Program-made: the position numbers and the translations under genes
Part shown: piece by piece, positions 55,595-64,000 of the stretch
How the letters are laid out: each line of letters starts with the position of its first letter
How positions within the stretch are numbered: position 1 is the first letter of the stretch
The notes under the pieces: model-generated
What the model was told of the DNA's origin: nothing
Seen by the model: the letters and a program-made list of their open reading frames with translations, nothing else
Databases searched by the model: none
Source: Guyanagaster necrorhizus
Taxonomy: Eukaryota > Basidiomycota > Agaricomycetes > Agaricales > Physalacriaceae
Reading direction: 5' to 3'
Length of the DNA stretch: 64,000 nucleotides
Assembly (NCBI RefSeq): GCF_019112545.1
Contig: NW_025064880.1
Span: forward strand, 373,337 to 437,336

Positions 55595-57301
55595 ACGTAA
55601 GCGCTTTGCTTTCTGACGTTCAATGCGTTCAATTGATGATGAGTACAGTAGATGCATCTGTCCGGTGTTTACAAACTGTCGGTTCGGAAAGTTGCGATCA
55701 GCTTTTGTGACTGCATGGCGTAAGTTATACAATTTATAGGCCGCACTGGAAAGTCTTCTAGTGACTAGGATGTGGTGGGCGCTCTTAGTATATTCACTGT
55801 TGGTGTATAGAAAATCAGCTGTAGCTTGCAATCAAGACATTGTTCGATGTTCAGGATTCCTAGCATCTTTCGCTCCTCTTCAGCCTGTGCGCATGCACCT
55901 GGGAATAAAAGCGACGTCGAAGCAAATCAACATCATGACAATGAAGGAGAAGCGAAGAGGTGTGTGAATACGACGTCTCGAGACCTAAGAATCATGGACT
56001 GTTCAGATTCTCTCCATTCACTTGGTCCCCGCACGCCACAAGGTGGTCCAACAGGCGCTTGCAATTCAGTTGTACATATTATGTATATCCACTCGGGCCG
56101 AGATGGAACCATTTCAAGGCCGAAACGAAGGGGACCTGCTGCAGTCGAGCTGGCGTTTGGCTTCGCATTCAGCGGAGAAAAAAGGGTTGTGCGAGTCTAA
56201 AAGAGGAGACCTTTAGAGAGCTTTTTATGGCGGTAGGTTTGTACGCACATGTTGCGGAACGCTGGAGATATCAATCAGAAAGAGACAGGGCGCGTGTTCC
56301 CTCATGGATGTCCCCTTCAGGACTAGCTAGGCATATGTTACTGGGAGTATCTTACTTGTTTTGGCGGGCATCGGCCAATGTGGGTGGGTGGGCGTAGCAT
56401 ATTACGGTCTGCCTTTGTTTCGAGGACTTTGATGTTAGTATATCATATCTTCGAGTCGCGTAATTCGACTAGTGTTGGGAAAGTAGAATAGAGGAGACAT
56501 CGAACATCGAATCGGGTGCATCTGATCAAATTGACTTGCAGGGCCATCCATATCTCGACGTCCCTCGCCCAGAATCCTGGCTTCACCCTCCCGCTTCTTG
56601 CCATTCTCGCCACGGAAGTTTCCTTTATTCTATGCTACAATCTGTGCTTACCAGATATCAAGCCGGACCGTAAATGTTAGGCCTAATTCCCTATTTTTAA
56701 GGGAGGACAGAATTCAAGCAGGGGGCCCGCTCATTCTCTTCTTCACCATTTTCCTCACGACTGGACTCAGATCGAGGTAGAACGATGATCCATTGATGAT
56801 TGACGATCTCTGATATGCTTTTAAACAGTATACACTCGATTGAACTCAAAAATCCGCGATCTGGCCTACCTCCGCCGACGACGAATGTGAGGCTTCTTCC
56901 CATCGTACTTGCTGCAATTCATCAATTATTCCCTCAGATGTGTTACAGAGAACTCTTATTCAAGCGTTCTGTAGAATGCGAGCACCTAACCAAGACAGGC
57001 CAAAATATTATCGACTGTCATTCCTCCCGTTGCTATCTGAGTGCTGCTCACCCCTCGAATTGCGGATCTCATCAACGTCCCTGTTATTGCCGCCGCTATT
57101 ATGGCCAACCAATAAGAAGGGTTACTGCAGAAGTAAGCCCGAGCCATTCTGCAGTCTTATCGTAGAGCGCTCATTTTTTGGACCGTTAGGTCACAGGCAA
57201 ATGTGCGCTGTGCTTAGAGGAAGAGTTATGATCCAACATTCCCGTTTCCACACTAGATTCACGACTCAGCGTCTCATTAACGCACTAAGTTATTTGTATG
57301 A
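55595..57301. other. 1.7-kb gene-poor region between YME1 and RAD3
   Basis: Several open frames of 60-170 codons overlap on both strands (for example 55960-56397 and 56940-57455 plus), but none shows motifs, plausible splice structure or codon patterns like neighbouring genes. No terminal repeats or transposase-like sequence was recognised. In this compact window it is the longest stretch without a convincing gene; it may hold a non-coding RNA or remnants too old to read. Confidence 0.45.
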
Positions 57302-60300
57302 CTACTGTAACGACTTCCAGCCTCCCCCATCCATATCAAAGTCTGCCAGCATTCGATCGCTGATACCTCCATCCTCGAATTCGTCCTCGTCATCCATGGT
57401 GTTCGCCTGTCGCTCCACTTCCATCGCCATGGCCTCAGCCCTTTGCTTCGCCTGAGCCTTTTCAATGTCTTCAAGCGTCCACAGAGAGACGCCTGTCTGG
57501 TTCTCGTTTGGATTTTGGGAGATTGTCCGCATGAACAGTTTTGACAGTGTCAACGCCATATCGGTCGAAAGATTTGAACCAGTGTCCGTAATATATTGAT
57601 TAATCCAGCGAGGAAGCTTGGCTCTTTTATCCGCTCGAGCGAACCGCTGCAAACGTATCAGTTTCCTTGACCAGCGCCAAAACACAGGTCAACAAACCTT
57701 GTCTGCAAACACCATCAAACCCCAGTCGGTCTTTCCTCTAAGGACACGGCCAACACACTGCGCCGCATTCCGCATGGCATCAAAGCCTAGGAATTCAGAC
57801 TCGCGTATCCGATAAGCATCACGCAAGTATTCCAGCCTAGCCTTCAGAATTCGAGACTCTGTGTACTGATAAGGAACACTACGAAACAGTCAGAGGGGGG
57901 AAGGAAGCACGAGTATATTAGAATTTACCCAAACATGATGACAGCGCGTCCATAGTTGTGGTCAAAGTCGATGCCTTCTGATACTTTCCCTCTGGCGACA
58001 GATAAAAGTACAGCTCCACGACCATTGTCGCAAGCCTACACATTGATTGCATAGGCTCGTCAGATGAACCGCATGGACGAGGAGTACCTACCCTTCTATA
58101 ATTCTCCAATGCAATGCTCGTCTCGTTAGCATCCGGGGTCTCGACGAAAATGAGCTTGTTCTTCCAAACTTCGTTCAAGATACCCTTAAGAGGCTTGTTC
58201 AACAACAGATCTAACTACAGGATATCAAACTTACCATATCATTCCAAGCCGCCACTATAGATTCCATGTAGAGATAGCTTGGAAAGAAGGCTACGATTCC
58301 GTCGGGCACGATTTTACTATATTCAACAAGAATACTGCCGAAGTTGCGAACAACTGCGGGGTCATTTCTAACTTCAAATCGGGAGCTGATGGCTACCTGG
58401 TCACTGCCTCTGGTGATGACCTTTGGCTGGATCAACATCAAAGAAAGATGGCCGGTGAGAACGGTACTCACCAAAGGTAAGAATGCGTTTCGAGTCAGCG
58501 TCATAGGATACGTTTCTTGTACCACGGGAGAGAATTGAAGCATCTTCGGATACATGTCCAAGGGCGAGATGGTACCCGACGTTATGACTACACTGCTGAA
58601 ACGCTCAAATACGGGTTTGATTGCCAGCGAAGGATCCAGGCACCTAGGACCAGCATATTAGACTAAGTCCACCAGACTCGCGACGTCTATCAGTAGAAAC
58701 GAACGTAAAGTGAAAGATAGGGTTGGGTACTGTGGCATTTTCGGTTTCAAAGGGTTCCAAAATGAGTAGAAAACCTGGAAGAGATGTAAGACTACGTTTG
58801 TGCAAAGACATCGGCTTGTTCATACCTTTTTCGTAAGTCGACACTAACGTTGCAAAGCCAGAAACTTTTTGCAGTGCGGCGTGCTCGTCCAGACGGCTGA
58901 GCTCCAAGGTCCTTATAAGGGACTGTAATCTCTCGGCGCAAAACCTGAGGAAGGAGTCAGCGAGGGCACTACCGCAATCCGCTCCACTAAATACCGGCCT
59001 CAATGGTCTGCGTTCAATGTAAGTGATATCCTTTAAGTGTTGCAGAAATGACAGCGGCGTTTCAGCTACTACGTGGAGAACCCGCATCCTCGTCTGGATT
59101 TTTTGTTCAGTGGTTTGAGATCCGAGAGTCACGGAAGAACAATTTACCTTCAGATACTCTACAAATCTTTTGAGGAAAGCAATGAAATGTTCAGCTTTCC
59201 GAATGTTCCCGGGTATAGCCTCATTTAGCAGATCCTCGGGTAGAACTGACACAATTAGATTCAAAGAGAATGGAGATCCGGTAGACTTACCAGGGCTAGT
59301 CATAAATCCATCCCTAACTTCATCGTCTTGCGGGTCATCCTGGAGACCTTCAACAAGCTTCGCATATTCATTCTGGAGCTTTGCTGCGTCGGTCGTTTTG
59401 ATCCTAAACAAAGATTGTTCAGTGATGTTGAATTTGATCGTATCAGCATAAGTACTCTTCTATCTTTTCACCGAGTTTGCCGATGCTGCGGCTTGCAGAG
59501 TCCAGCATCGGTCGCGTCAAGTCTATACTAAGAGACTCGATACACACATTGTCTGATTAGGTACTCGTTATCAATCTGGGATGGCTCGAGAGTGCAAATT
59601 TACCGATATTATGTGCCTCGTCGAATACGACTATTGCATCCTTGGTCATTTCTTTTGAGACTTGTTCGGCAACCTTGGGATCAAGGAGGTAGTGAAAAGA
59701 GTATATGATGACATCTACGAAAGGTAACTTTGTGGAAACATTAGGTCCGTAGATTGGGGTCAGGACTAAAGAATTCACCATTCTTCGAACAGTAAAGTAG
59801 GGACATGTTATATTATCGCGCCCATATTGGAGGATATCTGCCAAGGTCGATATTCCGGGAGGAATCAGACTTCCAGGCTCAAGTTTGCCAAGATTCTATG
59901 GTCAAATACACCATGAACTTAGAGAATCTGAGGTTAAGGATAGTCTCATACCTCATGCCAATCACATAATTCCACGGAGCCCGGATCCGCTCTCCCTTTT
60001 TCGCAGACGGCAGCATTCGTCATGTCTCGACACCGAGCGTCGACTACCTTCCCTTTCTTTTCCTTAGAAACCTACTGCATAGTCATTTTACAGAAAATTC
60101 AGGACAGTGACAAGGATACCTCTGGGTGAATGCATAGATTTTTACGACTGGTCAACCCAAGTCCCGTGAAGCTTCTCTCTTTCTGCTTCCCCTCTTCGGT
60201 CTCGGCGCACTCTATTCGATATGCAAGCAATCTCTTCAGCTCAGCAAGGGCTTTTTCAATCTCAGGAACAGTTCGAGAACAGTAGATAAGTTTCCGTCGG

Positions 60301-60693
60301 GCTGGATGAAACTTAATTTCGGTTAGAACAGAAAACACTCTGGTTCTGCGAAAGGTACCTGTTGGTATGAAACGATTAAGGACAGCAACGAGACGGTCTT
60401 CCCAGTCCCTGAAGGCATTTCGAGGACGCAGTGGCCCTACCGAAACATGTTTTACTTCACTCCAAAAAAAGAAAAGAGTGGTATAACCTCTGCGTCGAGG
60501 GTCCTTTTGAGATCGCACATGTAGGCATATTGTTCTTCGCAAGCACATTGAGACTAAGAACGAGACCAAGGAGGTATTCGTACCAGGATAGATACGGTCG
60601 TAAGGAAATATTATCTTCGATGCGCTAGATTGTCAGAGGGCGAAGCAGCAAGAAAAGGCGACTCACTGGTAAATTGTCAATGTAGAACTTCAT
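57302..60693 (-). CDS. RAD3: TFIIH DNA helicase Rad3/XPD
   Basis: A many-exon gene from ATG at 60693 to TAG at 57302. The N-terminus is [25 protein letters not shown]. Walker A is 'MPSGTGKT' and the Fe-S cysteines lie around '[10 protein letters not shown]', '[16 protein letters not shown]' and 'ELCDWHE'. The helicase box is 'DEAHNI'. Further blocks are '[14 protein letters not shown]', '[26 protein letters not shown]', '[33 protein letters not shown]', '[27 protein letters not shown]' and 'LPRWINQYI'. These match Rad3/XPD over the whole length. It is the 5'-3' helicase of TFIIH in nucleotide excision repair and transcription initiation. The segment 58945-58998 can be read through in frame, but removing it as a GC-AG intron gives the universally conserved sequence. 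Confidence 0.96.
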
Positions 60694-61190
60694 CAATGCG
60701 CGTCACGCGTGACTGAGGGTTGACGGACCCCTAAGCTACCTCGGATACCTCGGGCCGAGAGCGGAAAAATGGATTAATTCAAAAGATTCAAGATAGGCCT
60801 AAGATTGGACATCTCTATTCTCAAACTGTAAGTCACACGCTTCTAACTTCTGACCGCGAGCTACCTACAACAATTTCTTCTTCTGCCAAACTTTATACGC
60901 CATCCAGGCGGCACAGAAATGACTTGTTCAATGTTTACAATTTGGTTAATAGTACACCCAGGCTTAGTAGTAGCTTCAAGGTTACTATTACGCTACGACA
61001 ATTTACATTGAAGGCGTGAAGCGGCATTTAATTCATGTTGCAAGGTGAAAGGTGCTAGAAAGAATAACTGAAGGAATCTCATCTCTACGTGATGTACCAT
61101 AAAACGACATGGAAATAGCGTTATACATCAGAGTCTTTGGTCCATTGAGCATAACATCATTGTACAAGAGGCGTTACTTATTTATATCGT
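60694..61190. other. Intergenic region between RAD3 start and GH5-like stop
   Basis: 497 nt with the RAD3 upstream region and the 3' flank of the GH5-like gene. No open frame or motif could be supported; a short AT-rich stretch runs through 60900-61180. Confidence 0.35.
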
Positions 61191-63630
61191 TCACTCATCA
61201 GCTGCGATTTGCAGAGAAGCTGAAGAGATAATCGATTCAGTGTCCTCCGTGCTGATAAGACTGTGTCAGCTTCCATTCAAGCTTTTGATCGAAGACGGGA
61301 CATACTTGGAGTCGATAATACTGTAACCATCATCGGGGGAACTGGACGTTCCAGTTTCATCTGAGCTCGATGAGGTGGAATTCTCGTTCGGAGAGAACGA
61401 AGTTCCCGCCGCGGCGGTGACATTCGAGACCCCCCACTGAAAAAAAATGAAAAGAATAAGTATTTGAACGATCCCATCATAGGAACACCCTTACCTGGTA
61501 TTGCATGATACCAGCCAAACCACTGGTTATACCCGCTACAAGGCGCAGTCAGAGACACGGTCAGAAATCGAAGGATCTCTTACCGTCGAGCCAAGTGGAA
61601 TACGCCTGGGTACGTTCTGAACTGGTAACACCAAAGGTCGAGTTGCTCGTCTCATTGCTAGTGGTTGTATTGCTGGAATCTGCAGTTCGACCGGGGGGGG
61701 GGGGGATATCAGTGCTTACTCTTCTACTTCAGAGATAAGATCATACTCGAAGAGTCAGCAGCAAATGGTGCCACGGTGCTATTAAACGGAACGAAGTCCG
61801 GAGCATGCTCTTGCGATACCAAACCGAATGCTGTAAGAGCTATTGGTTTACCAAACCTGCGCACTGCTATTCAGTCCTGAAATACTTCACCAAAAATACC
61901 GTACTCACGTGGCACTCAACTCGGCTTGAAGGCTGATCCATTCCAAACCCTCCTGCAATGTTTTTTGAAAACTTGACAAGCCCGAGTCAGCTGCATCCTG
62001 CGTGTAAGTGTTCTGGTCAGGGAAGAATTGGAATGAGCTATATCCGATCTCGGGAATGTTCAGAATATCTTCGGTGTCGACGCCTGCAGACCCATCAAAG
62101 GCGGTACCAATTTCGTTTTCTTCTTGGCGCCTGGTTCCTATTTATTTTTCCCAAGATCAGCATCAATGCGAAGCAAAAATAGCGGTTAATACATACGACT
62201 GGCAACCCATCGCCCTCGGACTCGGACACCTGATGAACCTCCATCCGATAAAGCGCGGTTCTTTCTTCGCCTCTCCTCCCTGCGCATGATAAGTTTACGC
62301 TTGGTAAGAGGTTGGGATTTGGTCGCGCGTCGCTGGCCCGGAGCTGCCGATGTCTGCGGTGAAGGTGCTGTGGGCTGCAAAGGGAAGAGCTTGGGACAAC
62401 CAACACAAAAGAATCCTTGGGTGCTGGAACGAGAGTTAGAACTGAACGGCTGATACAAATGGAAACGAACCCAGAGGCGACTATGTGATTGCTATCAATA
62501 GACTTGATATGCTGGGCAATTATTGAATGCCATCCCGTTACGGTCTGAGCGGTACAAGAAGGGCTTGCTGCAACGGAAGAATTGCATCTTGACCGTAATT
62601 GAGTGATGCAAGTACGAATTAATTAACGACGTGAGCATACCTCGCATCATTAGCGATCTCCCTGGTTTGATCCGGGCATAAACATAAGGCATTACGTTCA
62701 CACAGGAAATGGACCCACCAGGAGAACACGGTCGGATTGTTCACATAGCGAGTCACAATTTGGGTAGTGTAGTTCTCGAAAGCCTCGATCAGTGTCTTGT
62801 TGGTGTAAAATTCGTCATGCTTGCATCCACCAAACTGCCGTACGTAGGTGTCCATACCACCTGCAAGCAGACAGTTAGATCAAGGTCTTCGATTAGATAC
62901 TCTGAGGCTTACCATAGTCATTACTAAGGGTGTTTCTCGGCCGCGTATCATCTAACAATGTGAATGAGAGCACAGGAAAGTGATGCCAAGATACTTACTC
63001 GTGCTTGAGTTCGCAACTGGATTCCAGTTGTTTGTCAGTGAAATTATGACAAATACATTGCACTCGTGCGCAGCTTTGAGTACAAAGTCGAGTTTCTGGA
63101 GCCCATTCGTGCCATTATTAACCGTCAGAGTCCCGTTCTTGTCTATGAGTTGGAACCAGGTTTGATTCTCGTTTTCGGGAATCTCCGTAACGTCTTCATT
63201 CCGTGTGAGACGGGGACTCTATGGTGAGACTAGAACACACCATTAAAGCCCCAGGTCCTGACGACTTTGATTCCGACTTGCGACATGTTGCACAAGGTGT
63301 TCTTGATATCGTCCTCTGTATTCTCAATTTTAGGCGCCGATGAGCTGTGATTTAAGCAACAGCACTGACTGGTAATGAGAGTCGGGAGCCAAGGGGCGTT
63401 CACCCCGACGAACTTGAATTCGCTTGTGGTGGTTGTGAGTTATCGTTGAAGACCTGTGATGACTTGACAAAACCACACCTTCCATTGACTATGAATTGAC
63501 CATCCCTCGTTGACACGAACTGAGAGAGATTGGTCTGGCCGTTGTTCCTTCTGGCGCTCCTTGGTGCTCCGTGGACGGCCGTGAACAAGGTCCCCAGGAG
63601 GACGGGCCACAGAATGGCGAGAAACTGCAT
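61191..63630 (-). CDS. Secreted GH5-like (mannanase-fold) protein lacking canonical catalytic glutamates
   Basis: A multi-exon gene starting at MQFLAILWPVLLGTLF (signal peptide to about residue 21; another ATG lies at 63660). GH5 landmarks, in order: 'FKFVGVNAPWLPTL', 'GIKVVRTWGFN', 'VFVIISLTNNWN', 'YGGMDTYVRQFGG' and, at strand 4, 'NNPTVFSWEIAND'. The strand-4 block corresponds to W-E-x-x-N-E of mannan-cleaving GH5 enzymes; here the acid/base Glu is Asp (codon 62646-62648). Near the end, 'GKPIALTAFG' occupies the position of the nucleophile motif (usually EEFG), with Ala (61829-61831) instead of Glu. A Lys/Arg-rich insert (GQRRATKSQP...RREERRRKNR) interrupts the barrel. It ends in an acidic Ser-rich tail. 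It may be a pseudo-enzyme or carbohydrate-binding protein. Confidence 0.78.
61693..61705 (+). repeat. 13-nt G homopolymer inside a GH5-like intron
   Basis: A run of 13 G (C on the coding strand) lies just before the 3' splice site of an intron of the GH5-like gene, in the position of the pyrimidine tract. It is a likely hotspot for length change or sequencing error. Confidence 0.8.
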
Positions 63631-63688
63631 GAGGAACAAGGACGGGAACTGGGAAGGCAAGAAGCACTTTCAGCCAGGAACCATGATG

Positions 63689-63695
63689 TTTTATA
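63689..63695 (-). promoter_or_regulatory. TATA box candidate of the GH5-like gene
   Basis: TATAAAA on the minus strand, about 60 nt upstream of the ATG at 63630, fits a core promoter for a secreted, regulated protein. The remaining sequence to 64000 shows no other gene. Confidence 0.5.
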
Positions 63696-64000
63696 GAGAC
63701 GGGAAGATTTGCCTGCAGGCGTGTCATGCTCACCGCACATTCAATCTAGCCGGCTAGTTGGTGCATTTAGATGGGCGTTAACTGGGATCACTGATCGATA
63801 AAACTTGCATATGTGCAGGACGCTGAATCAAAAATGCAAGACCCTAATTGGTTCGGGACAACATGATAGACCGAGCTTTGCTTCTTCTGGAGAACTTTTA
63901 AACCAGAAAAGTGGAATAGATCATGGCAAGAAGGGGGAGAAGCTCTTTCAGACGCGCACAGGAGTCAGACACAGAACTAAGAGAGATCATGGAGTAGACA

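Noticed and set aside
55960..57455. Chain of 60-170-codon plus-strand ORFs before and into the RAD3 3' end
   Set aside because: The last of them is antisense to RAD3 coding sequence; the others have no motifs and no consistent frame.

Overview
The window is nuclear DNA of a filamentous basidiomycete, most likely an Agaricomycete. Evidence: about 30 densely packed genes on both strands, most of them cut by many short introns (typically 45-60 nt, GT-AG, with CTRAY-like branch sites), frequent divergent gene pairs sharing short promoters, and gene types expanded or typical in mushrooms (a FunK1-like kinase, an F-box/LRR-like protein, a secreted PNGase A, a GH5-like secreted protein). I see no rRNA, tRNA, CRISPR or intact transposon. 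Exon chains were rebuilt by eye. For most genes the exon lengths sum to a multiple of three and the joins restore family motifs; no transcript data were available.

Layout. 0-9 kb: the 3' end of a coiled-coil protein, a kinase, an RRM-only relative of cyclophilin 33, TFIID subunit TAF13, a DUF4211 nuclear protein, an F-box-like protein, a rhodanese/Cdc25-fold protein and a DUF202 membrane protein. 9-17 kb: one 21-exon gene for a protein of about 2331 residues with two C1 zinc fingers. 17-28 kb: DPM2, TRS120, VPS55 and a SNF2/RING ATPase. 27.8-34 kb: a FAD oxidoreductase, a decayed or unresolved locus, NUR1, and a membrane coiled-coil protein. 34-43 kb: a metabolic and mitochondrial block with mitochondrial Phe-tRNA synthetase, GrpE/MGE1, trifunctional C1-tetrahydrofolate synthase, a short-chain dehydrogenase remnant and fructose-1,6-bisphosphatase. 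43-51 kb: a four-finger C2H2 factor, a Pmp3-domain protein with a long tail, PNGase A and a lysine-rich nuclear protein. 51-64 kb: a GCIP-domain protein, the i-AAA protease YME1, a 1.7-kb gene-poor stretch, RAD3/XPD of TFIIH, and a secreted GH5-like protein that appears to lack both catalytic glutamates.

Most genes are housekeeping and not an operon or cluster. Loose themes are mitochondrial proteostasis and translation (MGE1, YME1, MSF1), Golgi/endosome traffic (TRS120, VPS55), N-glycan metabolism (DPM2, PNGase A) and transcription/repair (TAF13, RAD3, SNF2). The most interesting items are the giant C1-domain protein, the GH5-like protein without canonical catalytic residues, five candidate GC-AG introns supported by protein-family alignment, a DPM2 gene whose first coding exon is only the ATG, and a C1-THF synthase with two in-frame starts suggesting dual targeting.
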